64,000 nucleotides of DNA from Proteiniclasticum sp043951855 (GTDB taxonomy: Bacteria > Bacillota > Clostridia > Clostridiales > Clostridiaceae), in the NCBI RefSeq assembly GCF_043951855.1, contig NZ_JBINJW010000007.1, positions 1 through 64,000 on the forward strand, read 5' to 3'. Positions 43,817-52,994 of the stretch are shown piece after piece. The position numbers were made by a program, and so were the translations under genes. Numbering within the stretch: the stretch's first letter is position 1; each line of letters begins with the position of its first letter. The notes under the pieces are model-generated. The model searched no databases. It saw only the letters and a list, made by a program, of their open reading frames with translations, and was not told where the DNA came from.

Positions 43817-45655
43817 CTATTTCGGTTCATCACCCTTTTCAGGTTCCTTAGGAGTATCCTTCTGCTCCTCCTTATTGACCAGTGCATGGTCCTGCACCAC
43901 GGTATTGATGACTTCATTGATGATGTGGTCTTCTCGGACTTCCCGTACTTTTCTACGCACGATTTCCTCCACTTCGAATTCCTGCTTCAGACCTTCTCTC
44001 AGGGAGTAGATCATGAGCATGAGAATGATGGCGAAGGGAAGACCTGTGATGACGGAAGCTGTCTGAAGGGCTGTGAGGCCACCTCCGATGAGAAGGGTTG
44101 CGGCTACGACGCCTTCCATCACGGCCCAGAACACTCTCTGAGGAACAGGAGAGTCCAGTTTTCCTCCGGAAGTCAGGTGATCCACCACAAGGGATCCGGA
44201 ATCGGAGGATGTGACAAAGAAGACGGTGACAAGGACGATTCCGATGACGGAAAGTATACTTGCCAGGGGCAGTGCATCCAGCATGGCAAAGAGGGCCAGG
44301 GACTCATCGATCTTCACAGCCTCAACGATCTTTGCCAGACCGTTTGACTCCAGAAAAATGGAGGTTCCTCCGAACACGGACATCCAGAAGAAGGACAAGA
44401 GGGAAGGAATCAGCATGACGCCAAGGATGAATTCCCGGACGGTTCTGCCTTTGGAGATTCTGGCGATGAACATGCCCACAAAAGGCGACCAGGAAATCCA
44501 CCATGCCCAGTAGAAGATGGTCCATCCACCCTGCCAGTTGGTGTTTCTGAAGGTCTCGGTCCACATGCTCATTTCAATGAAGTTGGACAGATAGTAGCCC
44601 AGATTCTGTGTGAATCCGCTCAGAATATAGACCGTAGGCCCAGCGATCATGATGAATACGAGGAATACCCCAGCCAGGATCATATTGATCTCACTGAGAC
44701 GCTTGACGCCTCCGTCCAGTCCCAGGACAACCGAGATAGTGGCCAGGGCTGTGATGCCGATGATGAGCCCCACCTGCACGGGTACACTGATGGTGATGCC
44801 GAAGAGATGGTTCAGTCCTGCATTGACCTGGGACACGCCCAGTCCTAATGAGGTGGCAAGACCTGTAAGGGTAGCCATGACGGAAAGCACATCAATGAGG
44901 TTGCCCCAGAATCCGTAGATTTTGTTTCCGATGATGGGATAGAAAATGGAACGGATGGTCAGCGGCAGTCCACGGTTATAGGCAAAGAAGGCCAGGGACA
45001 AGCCGACGATGGCATAGATTGCCCAAGGGTGAATACCCCAATGGAAGAAAGTGGTGGCCATGGCAGCCTGGGCAGCTTCCGCTGAACCTGCAGCCATTTC
45101 TCCGAACATTGGGGAGGGGGAATTCAGGTGCGAGACCGGTTCTGCCACGCTCCAGAAGAGAAGTCCGATGCCCATACCGGCGCTTAAAAGCATGGCATAC
45201 CAGGCGAATTTGGTGAATTCGGGCTGCGCTTCGGCACCACCGATTTTCAGATTCCCGTAGCGTCCGAATGCGAAGAGAAACGCCGCGACCACAAAGATAT
45301 TGGCTGCGGTGATGAAGAACCATCCCGCATTCTTCGTGATCCCTGCCAGAAGATTTTCGAAAAGGCTTTCGGCAGAGCTTGGAAACAGCAGTGTTCCTGC
45401 AATGAAGACGATGAGCAGAATGACAGATACAATGCTTACCTGGGGATGAAGGTCAAATCCGAATCCTGCCCAGTTGTTTTCTCCGGGTTCCTGCCGATCT
45501 GCCTCATCAAATAAGGAAACGGTAGGACGGATCTGGAGTCCCTTGAAAGGCTTTCTGTTTTTGATGGCTTTGATTCGGGCTTCCCTTTCCGCTTTTTTCA
45601 GTCTTTTGGCCAGCAGCTTTTTCTTGGCCAGTTCTTTTTTCTGATCCTCGTTCAT
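43817..45655 (-). CDS. BCCT-family betaine/choline/carnitine transporter
   Basis: 612-residue sodium- or proton-coupled carrier with 12 hydrophobic helices. The family core FYWAWWISWSPFVGMFIARIS is exact, including the tryptophan box, and GMGIGLLFWSVAEP is the glycine-rich helix. The N-terminal 60 residues are highly basic and the C-terminal 60 highly charged; in BetP-like proteins these tails sense osmotic state. The ATG at 45655 follows GGAGA. Substrates may be glycine betaine for osmoprotection or carnitine/choline for metabolism; context does not decide. Confidence 0.93.
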   Translation of the reverse strand: MNEDQKKELAKKKLLAKRLKKAEREARIKAIKNRKPFKGLQIRPTVSLFDEADRQEPGENNWAGFGFDLHPQVSIVSVILLIVFIAGTLLFPSSAESLFENLLAGITKNAGWFFITAANIFVVAAFLFAFGRYGNLKIGGAEAQPEFTKFAWYAMLLSAGMGIGLLFWSVAEPVSHLNSPSPMFGEMAAGSAEAAQAAMATTFFHWGIHPWAIYAIVGLSLAFFAYNRGLPLTIRSIFYPIIGNKIYGFWGNLIDVLSVMATLTGLATSLGLGVSQVNAGLNHLFGITISVPVQVGLIIGITALATISVVLGLDGGVKRLSEINMILAGVFLVFIMIAGPTVYILSGFTQNLGYYLSNFIEMSMWTETFRNTNWQGGWTIFYWAWWISWSPFVGMFIARISKGRTVREFILGVMLIPSLLSFFWMSVFGGTSIFLESNGLAKIVEAVKIDESLALFAMLDALPLASILSVIGIVLVTVFFVTSSDSGSLVVDHLTSGGKLDSPVPQRVFWAVMEGVVAATLLIGGGLTALQTASVITGLPFAIILMLMIYSLREGLKQEFEVEEIVRRKVREVREDHIINEVINTVVQDHALVNKEEQKDTPKEPEKGDEPK

Positions 45656-45911
45656 AGTAATGCTCTCCTTCTCTGGTGAATTAAATAAATAAAATGAATG
45701 AATGTGGAATGAAAATAAATGGTTCATTTCTGTCTCATAGACAGTACTAATTATGACTCAATTATACCATCATTCAGCGAAACTGAAGTTGGCGGTCTTG
45801 TCTATTGTAAAAATTATTGGAAGAAAAAGCAACGGAAAAAGGCAATTCCCTGGTGAAACGGAATGAAACAGGGAAAAACAAGGGTTATTTCGATGAATCC
45901 CATGATTTTCA

Positions 45912-45940
45912 TTGCACTTGTTATATCTGTAACGTATAGT
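45912..45940 (+). promoter_or_regulatory. promoter of the RsgA leader RNA
   Basis: TTGCAC (45912-45917) and TATAGT (45935-45940) are exactly 17 bp apart. Transcription should start near 45947, about 370 bases before the GTPase gene. Confidence 0.7.
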
Positions 45941-45991
45941 TATAGGTAATGAGAGCTTAATGGAATAATCCATGGAAGGAGTGAGTACTAG

Positions 45992-46024
45992 ATGCAGAAG
46001 TTATATGAGGTGATTTTCGTCTAA
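45992..46024 (+). CDS. ten-residue leader peptide candidate
   Basis: ATG to TAA encodes MQKLYEVIFV. GGAAGGAG lies about eleven bases before the ATG, a usable ribosome site. In leaders of antibiotic- or stress-responsive genes such mini-frames let ribosome stalling control a downstream terminator. That role is inference from layout. Confidence 0.4.
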   Translation: MQKLYEVIFV

Positions 46025-46171
46025 TTGCATATCGCTCAGAAGATCGGATGAAGCGGCGTAGCCTGTTTCTCGTCCTCTGAGACACTCAGAATTGGCCTTC
46101 GAGGAACTTTTCTTAAGCTGATTGCTACGCGCTGAAATGGCAGCGTCTGTTTCAGCTACGAAGAATGAAGT

Positions 46172-46206
46172 ATACCCACAGCAGGTTGATCTTGCTGTGG
46201 TATTTT
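46172..46206 (+). terminator. terminator inside the RsgA leader
   Basis: ATACCCACAGCA pairs with TGCTGTGGTAT with one mismatch and is followed by TTTTATT. It lies 110 bases before the GTPase start, so read-through is needed unless a second promoter exists between. Confidence 0.8.
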
Positions 46207-46316
46207 ATTATCCTTTTTGAGAATACTGCCAGAAGCCTTATGTAACCCCACTTGACCAGATTAAGCTTTTAGAGCGTAACTGCAGCTGATTTGTTGAAAG
46301 AAAAAGGGGATTAGAA

Positions 46317-47441
46317 ATGATGAGTCTAGAAAAATTCGGGTTTGATGCCGGTTTCAGAGAACGCTTCAGACCCTACCAGAACAAAGGATATGTGCCGGCT
46401 AGAATCGTGGCGCAGCATAAGGGACGATACGTGGTCCATACGGAGAAAGGAATGTTGAGCGGAAAACTGAGCGGAAAATTCATCTATCAGTCGGATGTCA
46501 GAAAAGATTATCCCGTGGTGGGGGACTGGGTAGCCGTGAAGATCATTGAGGAATCGGAGTCGGTGATTTATGCCGTTCTGCCGAGGAAAAGCAGCTTTTC
46601 CAGAAAAATGGCCATATCCGGTGGAAGAAAGATCAGAAATGGTGTCATCGTCGGGGGAAACATCGAAGAGCAGGTGCTCAGTGCCAACATCGATACGGCA
46701 TTCATCGTCACAGGTCTTGATGATAATTTCAGTATCGGGAGAATCGAGCGCTACATCACCCTGGTGAAAAGCAGCGGGGTGCATCCTGTGATTCTTCTCA
46801 ACAAGTGCGACCTGGTAGAAGATGCTTCCTGTTATAAAGAGAAAGTGCGCTCTGTGGCAGAAGGAATCGAAATCCATTCCATCAGTGCTTCCGCCGGGAT
46901 CCATATGAACGTGCTGGACCCCTATACGGGTCCTGGTCAGACCATCGTCTTTTTCGGTTCTTCGGGCGTGGGAAAGTCCACCATCGTCAATTATCTCTTC
47001 CATGAGGATGTGCAGAAAACAGGTGCCACCAGTGAAGCCAATGGAAAGGGCAGACACACGACCACCGGAAGTCAGCTGCTTTTTCATGAAAGCGGATGTG
47101 CTGTCATCGATACACCAGGTATGAGAGAGCTTCAGCTGTGGGCGGATGAGGAAGTGCTCATGGAGAGTTTCCACGATATCCATGTACTGGCAGAAGGCTG
47201 CAGGTACAGAGACTGCAGACATGAAGAGGAGGACCAGTGCAGAGTCAGGGAGGCCATTGCCGAAGGGAAACTGGATGCTGAAAGGTTTCAGCACTTCAAA
47301 AGTCAGCAGAAGGAGCTTGTGGCACTGAAATCCAGCAGGGAATCCTACTATAAGGATCGAAGCAGTCACAAGAAGAAAAAGAGCGTGAGAAGAAATGGCG
47401 TGGACCGGTCCTTCTACTTCTCGAGGGAGAAGGAGGAGTAG
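46317..47441 (+). CDS. RsgA-like circularly permuted GTPase
   Basis: 374 residues. RsgA/YloQ GTPases mature the 30S ribosomal subunit. The permuted order is seen: LLNKCDL (G4), then GSSGVGKSTIVN (G1), GRHTTTGSQL (G2 region) and IDTPGMRELQL (G3). An N-terminal OB-like domain and a C-terminal zinc knuckle (CRYRDCRHEEEDQC) complete the family. A basic tail follows. Housekeeping rsgA is usually near prkC/prpC and rpe; this copy is isolated behind a structured leader, so it may be a second, regulated paralogue. Tandem ATGs occur; AAAAGGGGA is eight bases upstream. Confidence 0.92.
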   Translation: MMSLEKFGFDAGFRERFRPYQNKGYVPARIVAQHKGRYVVHTEKGMLSGKLSGKFIYQSDVRKDYPVVGDWVAVKIIEESESVIYAVLPRKSSFSRKMAISGGRKIRNGVIVGGNIEEQVLSANIDTAFIVTGLDDNFSIGRIERYITLVKSSGVHPVILLNKCDLVEDASCYKEKVRSVAEGIEIHSISASAGIHMNVLDPYTGPGQTIVFFGSSGVGKSTIVNYLFHEDVQKTGATSEANGKGRHTTTGSQLLFHESGCAVIDTPGMRELQLWADEEVLMESFHDIHVLAEGCRYRDCRHEEEDQCRVREAIAEGKLDAERFQHFKSQQKELVALKSSRESYYKDRSSHKKKKSVRRNGVDRSFYFSREKEE

Positions 47442-47512
47442 TGCTGTCTATCAGGAATGGATGATCAGAAGAATGGACAGAAGGAAATCATGAGAAGGGA
47501 ATGGGAGAGAAG

Positions 47513-48397
47513 ATGAGCGTAAATGGAAAGACCGCGGTTATAACAGGCGCCAATTCCGGTATGGGGAAGGCATCCGCCGGAATGCTGGCAGAAAAAGGCT
47601 ATCATGTACTGATGCTTGTGAGAAGCAGAGAAAGAGGAAAAGAAGCCCTGGAGGAGCTGGAAAAGGACTTTCCGGGAAGCTTCCATATGATTCTGTGCGA
47701 CCTTTCGGATGGAGAGTCCGTACGCGCTGCTGCAGAAGAAATCAGCAGGAAGTGCAGCGGCCTGGATATTCTCCTGAATAATGCCGGGCTCATCACTACA
47801 AAGAGGGAGCTGAATGAAGCGGGTCTTGAGATGCAGTTTGCAGTCAATCATGTGGGACATTTCATTCTGACGCTGATGCTTCTTCCACTGATGCACGAGG
47901 GGGCAAGAATCATTCAGGTGGCTTCCGGTGCCCATAAGTGGGGAGAAATCCATTTTGACGATCTGACCCTTGAGAAAAATTTCAGACCTTTCAAGGCCTA
48001 TGGACAGTCGAAGCTTGCCAATGTGCTTTTTGCCGAAGCGCTTTCAAGAAGACTGAAGCCCTATGGAATCACCGTGAACAGCTGTCATCCGGGTGCAGTG
48101 GGCACCAATATGGGGGTGAACCGGGAGACCGGCTTTGGAAGAGGAATCATGAGGATGCTCAAACCCTTCTTCAGAACACCGGAGGAAGGGGCGGATACGG
48201 CAATCTTTCTGGCCACAGACCCGTCCGTCTCGAAGATCACCGGTAGATACTTCTATAACAGGAAGCCCATGGCGGTAGCAAGAAAAGCCCAGGATCAGAC
48301 GCTTTCCGAAAAGCTCTGGAAATGGACGGAAGAGTTCACAGGAGTTTCCTTTCAGGAGATGGAGAAGAACATGGTTAATTCTTCAGCCGGAGAATAG
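47513..48397 (+). CDS. short-chain dehydrogenase/reductase
   Basis: 294 residues. The coenzyme motif TGANSGMGKASAGML, NNAG (ILLNNAGLITT) and the catalytic YxxxK in YGQSKLAN identify a classical SDR, of the retinol-dehydrogenase/WW-oxidoreductase-like subgroup (SCHPGAVGTNMG after it). The ATG at 47513 has GGGAGAG upstream; an ATG at 47501 is also possible. The gene ends nine bases before direct repeat 1. Substrate unknown. Confidence 0.88.
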   Translation: MSVNGKTAVITGANSGMGKASAGMLAEKGYHVLMLVRSRERGKEALEELEKDFPGSFHMILCDLSDGESVRAAAEEISRKCSGLDILLNNAGLITTKRELNEAGLEMQFAVNHVGHFILTLMLLPLMHEGARIIQVASGAHKWGEIHFDDLTLEKNFRPFKAYGQSKLANVLFAEALSRRLKPYGITVNSCHPGAVGTNMGVNRETGFGRGIMRMLKPFFRTPEEGADTAIFLATDPSVSKITGRYFYNRKPMAVARKAQDQTLSEKLWKWTEEFTGVSFQEMEKNMVNSSAGE

Positions 48398-48405
48398 AAT
48401 CGAAA

Positions 48406-48454
48406 AATCCACCAGCAGGGCAGAATCTATATCTGTATCCTGAAGGTGGATTTT
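48406..48454 (+). repeat. 49-bp direct repeat, copy 1, terminator-like
   Basis: Begins AATCCACCAGCAGGGCAGAA and ends GGTGGATTTT. The outer AATCCACC and GGTGGATT arms form a stem and TTTT follows, so it acts as the SDR terminator. Copy 2 at 54667-54715 matches at 47 of 49 positions in the same orientation, 6261 bases away. Confidence 0.9.
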
Positions 48455-48592
48455 GTTCAAATCTTAGCTATATTAAATATCATACTATTCTTAGACTAAT
48501 TTTTACCTTGAAAAAATAGTAAAATCTTGTTTGGAGATTGTACTGTTACTATAGTATCCTATATTTATTGAAGGAATGATGAGGTGAATTTA

Positions 48593-50539
48593 ATGGATGA
48601 TAGTTCAAGAGTAATTTTAGAAATATTAGTTAATAATATGAATAAAAGTATGACATCGTCTGACATTTCATCATTAGTTCATCTTAGCGAAAAAACTGTT
48701 CAAAACCGAATAAAAAAAATTAGAAATATATTAAAAACTAGTGGGGTAGAACTTGTATCTAAACCAGGTGAAGGTTACACATTATTAATACCAGAAAAAG
48801 ATGATTTGAATAAAATAAAAGATATTTTAACTGTAAATGAAGATTATATCCCGGATACATCAGAAGGAAGAATTAATTATATATTGAAGTTTCTACTTAA
48901 TCAACAAGAATATGCGAAAATCGATGACTTGTCAGATTCCTTATATGTTTCAAGAAATACTATTACTTCAGATTTGAAAGAAGTAGAAAAAATATTAAGT
49001 TTATATGATTTAAGCATAGATAGAAGACCGAATTACGGCATACAGATTTATGGTGAAGAGTTTAATAAACGGGTGTGTATAGCAAATTGTATTTATAAGA
49101 ATTCAATGAGAGACGCCAAATCTTCATTACAAATAGATGAAGGTTTATTAATCGCGCAAATGCTTACGGCAATAAGAAAAAAGTATCGACTTCAAATTCA
49201 AGAATACTTATTTGAGAACTTAATAGTACAGGTATATGTTGCTATAGAGAGAATAAAGAATGGAAATTCTATAGCTTTCTCTTCAGAAACTAAAAATGAA
49301 ATGCATCAATTGATTAGTGAATTTAATTTTCAGATTGCAATTGAAGTAACAAATAAAATCAAAGAGATTTTCGATGTAGAAATACGAGAAGATGATACAT
49401 TGTATCTGGCATTACATCTAAGTGGAAAGGTTAGTAATCAAACAAATCTTAGAACTGGAAAGAATCTGATTGTATCTCAATCAATAGATAAACTTGTCAC
49501 TGATATGGTAAATGTAATATATAATACCTTGAGGATTGACTTCAGATCCAATTTAGACTTAAGGATGTCCCTTATACAACACATGGTTTCTTTTGATATC
49601 AGAATGCGATATGACTTAACAATTAAAAATCCAATCCTCACTAAAGTGAAAAAAGATCATGCATATGCATATAATATTGCTTTATGCGCAAGTATCGTAT
49701 TGAATAGATATTATGAGAAAGATGTTCCTGAAGATGAGTTGGGTTTCTTTGCAATCCTATTTGCATTGGGTGCTCAAAATAATAATATACCACTAAAAAA
49801 GTATAATATTGTAATAGTATGTGTATCAGGTCGAGGAACTTCACAGTTGTTTATTCAGAAATACAAACAGACTTTTTATGAGTACATAAATAAGATTTAT
49901 GACTTGACTATGTTTGATTTGGAGAAATTTGATTTTAGAGGTAATAATATTGATTTTGTTTTCACAACGGTTCCTTTAAATGTAACTCTTGAAGTGCCAG
50001 TACATGAAGTATCAGTACTATTAAATCATGAAGAAATCGCTAGTTATAAAAGATTGTTTGAGTATGGCGACAGCAGCTTTCTTTATAAATATTTTAATAA
50101 AAGCCTGTTCTTTCCAAATCTTAAGGTTTCATCAAAGGTTGAAGCTTTAAAAAGTATCTGTGATTTAACCGATAAATATGTTAAGCTGCCTGCTGATTTC
50201 TATGATTTAGTTATGAAAAGAGAAGAAATGGGGCAAACTGATTTTGGGAATCTCGTTGCTATACCTCATCCCTATAAAATCATCACTAATACAAGTATTA
50301 TTGCATGTGCAGTTTTACAGAATAGTGTTTTCTGGGGAAAGCATAACGTTCAAGTCGTCTTTCTTGTTTCTTTTGGATTACACGAAGATGAAGAGGTAGA
50401 AAAATTCTATCATGTAATCACAAACTTCTTATCAAATGAGGAATTAGTTAAGAATGTTATTGAAAAGCCTACTTTTGAAAATCTAATTGAACAGTTAACA
50501 AAAGCGAATAGAATGAAATATGAAAAATTATCTCATTGA
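48593..50539 (+). CDS. PRD/PTS-domain transcriptional activator (LicR/BglG-like)
   Basis: 648 residues. Order of parts: HTH_11 (about residues 8-60), Mga-type HTH (about 85-140, DLSDSLYVSRNTITSDLKEV), two PTS regulation domains (about 170-390), an EIIB-like domain (IVIVCVSGRGTSQLF) and an EIIA-like domain ending in the phospho-histidine motif VAIPHPY. Such proteins activate sugar operons when phosphorylation by HPr and the cognate EIIB signals sugar availability. The ATG at 48593 follows GAGGTGA; a GTG at 48584 is a weaker start. It is the natural regulator of the PTS genes downstream. Confidence 0.92.
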   Translation: MDDSSRVILEILVNNMNKSMTSSDISSLVHLSEKTVQNRIKKIRNILKTSGVELVSKPGEGYTLLIPEKDDLNKIKDILTVNEDYIPDTSEGRINYILKFLLNQQEYAKIDDLSDSLYVSRNTITSDLKEVEKILSLYDLSIDRRPNYGIQIYGEEFNKRVCIANCIYKNSMRDAKSSLQIDEGLLIAQMLTAIRKKYRLQIQEYLFENLIVQVYVAIERIKNGNSIAFSSETKNEMHQLISEFNFQIAIEVTNKIKEIFDVEIREDDTLYLALHLSGKVSNQTNLRTGKNLIVSQSIDKLVTDMVNVIYNTLRIDFRSNLDLRMSLIQHMVSFDIRMRYDLTIKNPILTKVKKDHAYAYNIALCASIVLNRYYEKDVPEDELGFFAILFALGAQNNNIPLKKYNIVIVCVSGRGTSQLFIQKYKQTFYEYINKIYDLTMFDLEKFDFRGNNIDFVFTTVPLNVTLEVPVHEVSVLLNHEEIASYKRLFEYGDSSFLYKYFNKSLFFPNLKVSSKVEALKSICDLTDKYVKLPADFYDLVMKREEMGQTDFGNLVAIPHPYKIITNTSIIACAVLQNSVFWGKHNVQVVFLVSFGLHEDEEVEKFYHVITNFLSNEELVKNVIEKPTFENLIEQLTKANRMKYEKLSH

Positions 50540-50646
50540 ATAATAGACAATGAGATTAGAATTATATTAATGCGTTTGGTTAAATAAGTATTTTACGGGT
50601 AGTATTTTTCTCTATTAATCAGAGAGAGTAAAACAAATCATGGGAA

Positions 50647-50686
50647 CCCTTAACCTATTGAAATAAAATAGGTTAAGGGATTTTTG
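50647..50686 (+). terminator. intrinsic terminator after the PRD regulator
   Basis: A perfect 12-bp stem (CCCTTAACCTAT with its complement at 50668-50679) is followed by ATTTTTG. Confidence 0.9.
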
Positions 50687-50946
50687 TTTACGAATAGTTT
50701 GATTAATAAGCTTAAACATTTTCTTGGTGTCTGAGGAGAGCGTTATCTGATTATATTTAGCGATGATAAGTATTATTATGCTCGTTCTCAGTAAATTATT
50801 CTGTACAATTGAATTTCAAAGATTACCTTAGCGAATGAGGAAATAATGAGTATAGAGTGGCAGGGGGTTCGGTGATAAAATTCAATTATGAAAGAATATA
50901 TGCATATAAATACTTTAAGAAATTAATTATGAGAGGAAGTGAATGA
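50687..50946 (+). promoter_or_regulatory. upstream region of the PTS operon
   Basis: AT-rich and without a gene. The promoter and activator site for the PRD regulator should lie here, but I could not fix a convincing -35/-10 pair. A good AGAGGAAGTGA ribosome site closes the region. Confidence 0.4.
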
Positions 50947-51264
50947 ATGGAGGATTTAGAAGTAATCATAATGCAATTAATAACTTATGCTGGTGATGCA
51001 AGAAGTCTTGCAATCGAGGCAATTAGAATGGCTAGAAAAAGTGATTTTCATAAAGCTGATGATTTACTAGTAAAATGCAATGAAACAATTATTAAGGCAC
51101 ATAGTTTTCAAACTGAACTAATCATCGCTGAGAGTAATGGTAATAAAATGTCAATGACATTATTAATGGTACATGCCCAGGATCATGTAATGAACGCATT
51201 GACAATTAAAGAGATCGCTTTCGAAATGGTAGAAAATATGAAACAGCTAAAAAACAAGAATTAA
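50947..51264 (+). CDS. PTS lactose/cellobiose-type EIIA
   Basis: 105 residues. The phosphoryl-accepting histidine is His76 in LLMVHAQDHVMNA, the exact family motif. The trimeric helical EIIA starts with EVIIMQLITYAGDARSLAIE. It receives phosphate from HPr and passes it to the EIIB encoded next. Ribosome site AGAGGAAGTG is before the ATG. First gene of the IIA-IIB-IIC-glycosidase operon. Confidence 0.95.
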   Translation: MEDLEVIIMQLITYAGDARSLAIEAIRMARKSDFHKADDLLVKCNETIIKAHSFQTELIIAESNGNKMSMTLLMVHAQDHVMNALTIKEIAFEMVENMKQLKNKN

Positions 51265-51289
51265 AATATACAACAAGAGGAGAAGAAAC

Positions 51290-51592
51290 ATGAAAACAAT
51301 TATACTGCTCTGTGCACAAGGAATGTCCACAGGTATGTTAATGAGAAAGATGCAAGCAGAGTCTGAAAGAATCGGCTATAACTGTACTATAAAAGCGATG
51401 CCGGTAAGTCAAGCGAAAATGGCGGCTAAAGAAGCAGACTGCTTATTTCTTGGACCTCAAGTTAGGTACGAGTTAAGCCAAGTTAAGGTTGAATGTCCAG
51501 ATGTTCCTGTTGAAGTCATTGATATGATAGCTTATGGTCGTTTAGATGGAGCAGCTGTTCTTAAGTCCGCGCGTAAATTAATGAATGACTAG
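51290..51592 (+). CDS. PTS lactose/cellobiose-type EIIB
   Basis: 100 residues. The active cysteine is Cys8 in ILLCAQGMSTGMLM; the loop after it is the cellobiose-class P-loop. LFLGPQVRYELSQVK is also typical. It phosphorylates the sugar carried by EIIC. AAGAGGAGAAGAA lies before the ATG. Confidence 0.95.
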   Translation: MKTIILLCAQGMSTGMLMRKMQAESERIGYNCTIKAMPVSQAKMAAKEADCLFLGPQVRYELSQVKVECPDVPVEVIDMIAYGRLDGAAVLKSARKLMND

Positions 51593-51606
51593 AGAGGAAG
51601 GTAAAT

Positions 51607-52890
51607 ATGAGTAAAATAGAACGATTTTCAGAGAAAGTTATGAAGTTTGCACAGCTACGGTATGTCAAAATAATCATGAATTCATTTTTAGGAATAGCTG
51701 CTTTTTCTATTGGAGCATCTCTATTTTCCCTGGTGCGCTCAATTCCAATTCCAATATGGCAGGAATTTTTAAATAATACTGGATTAACTAGTATCTTGAA
51801 TATACCAATCAGTATGGTTTCAAACTTATATGCAATTATGGTAGTAATATCTATTGGCTATGAAGTAGGAAAATCCTTTGGACAGAGACCTCTACCTGCA
51901 GCAATGGTTGCGTTCGGATCTTTTATGATTCTGACTCCATTTGTAGCGAATATATCCTTAACTAACGAAGCAGGTGAAGCTGTGTCAGGTTTAGCCCAAA
52001 ATGTAATTTCAATTGGTGTATTGGGATCACAGGGTATATTCTTGGCGATGATAAGTGGTTTAATTGCTGCAAGGCTTTATGTGTTTCTGTTAGAGAAAAA
52101 TGTGAAAATCAGAATGCCTGATTCGGTTCCACCCTCTGTTGCTGGAATGTTTGAAACGATGATTCCTGCAGGATTAGTTTTCATTATTTTTATTGTATTT
52201 AGAGTTGTATTCGAACATACTTCTTTTGGAACAATGCAAACATTTATTTATACAATTCTTCAAAAACCGATTGTTGGTATTGGAGCAAATCCAATAGGAG
52301 CAGCACTATATTTATTTGTTGGGAAATTCTTGTGGATGTTTGGAATACATGGCGATTTGCTTACCTACGCAACTTTGGGTTCGGTAAGGCAGGCAGCAAC
52401 ACAAGCAAACATGGCAGCGTTTGCAGCAGGAGAAGCAGTTCCATATCTGGAATGGGGGCTATTAACACCATTTGCAAATATTGGCATTTTTGGTCTCACA
52501 TTACTACTCGTGTTTTCCAAGTCAAAACAATACAAAAGCTTAGGTAAACTAGCTCTTCCAACATCAATTTTCAATATCACAGAACCAATAATGTTTGGAT
52601 TTCCGATTATATTAAATCCAATTATGGCTATTCCATTTGTTTTAACACCTGGTATAAGCGTTGTTCTTACTTCATTATTAATGAATATTGGAATTGTTGC
52701 TCCACTAACTGGAGTTGCACTTTCTAATGTTATTCCAGCACCAATCTATTTATGGATGGCAACAAATTCAATCACTGGCTTAATCTGGGGTGTAATTCTA
52801 GTGCTAATTAATGCAGCAATCTTCTTTCCTTTCTTTAAAGTTGCTGAAAGGACAGCAGTGAAAGGAGAAAACGAAGCTGAAGTAAAATAA
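51607..52890 (+). CDS. PTS lactose/cellobiose-type EIIC permease
   Basis: 427 residues with about ten hydrophobic segments. The family pieces GKFLWMFGIHGDLLTYATLG and SIFNITEPIMFGFPIILNPI (the NxTEP(I/V)MFG substrate loop) are clear. Takes up beta-glucosides such as cellobiose or lichenan fragments with phosphorylation. AGAGAGGAAGG precedes the ATG. The gene follows EIIB by 14 bases. Confidence 0.95.
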   Translation: MSKIERFSEKVMKFAQLRYVKIIMNSFLGIAAFSIGASLFSLVRSIPIPIWQEFLNNTGLTSILNIPISMVSNLYAIMVVISIGYEVGKSFGQRPLPAAMVAFGSFMILTPFVANISLTNEAGEAVSGLAQNVISIGVLGSQGIFLAMISGLIAARLYVFLLEKNVKIRMPDSVPPSVAGMFETMIPAGLVFIIFIVFRVVFEHTSFGTMQTFIYTILQKPIVGIGANPIGAALYLFVGKFLWMFGIHGDLLTYATLGSVRQAATQANMAAFAAGEAVPYLEWGLLTPFANIGIFGLTLLLVFSKSKQYKSLGKLALPTSIFNITEPIMFGFPIILNPIMAIPFVLTPGISVVLTSLLMNIGIVAPLTGVALSNVIPAPIYLWMATNSITGLIWGVILVLINAAIFFPFFKVAERTAVKGENEAEVK

Positions 52891-52994
52891 GAAAACTGAT
52901 TATTCAACAATAAAAACATGCTTAATAATAATCACAGTGGTTAAGGATGTTATAACAATTTAGGTTATAGCATCCTCAAAGATTAGGAGGTAAT

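Larger units (their letters stand above)
45947..46206 (+). ncRNA. structured leader RNA before the RsgA-like gene (candidate attenuator)
   Basis: A stretch of about 260 bases between a good promoter and a terminator. It contains a ten-codon frame, a TCTGAG/CTCAGA tri-loop hairpin (46076-46090), a GCTGAAA/TTTCAGC hairpin (46131-46156), and a CGTAGC segment (46057-46062) that can pair with either of two GCTACG copies (46124-46129 or 46155-46160). The alternative pairings would suit a switch. I do not recognise a known RNA family; T-box, SRP, 6S and tmRNA signatures are absent. Confidence 0.5.

Noticed and set aside
45947..46206. T-box, SRP RNA, 6S RNA or tmRNA
   Set aside because: None of the diagnostic sequences (T-box GGTGG motif, SRP domain IV loop, tmRNA tag frame) is present.
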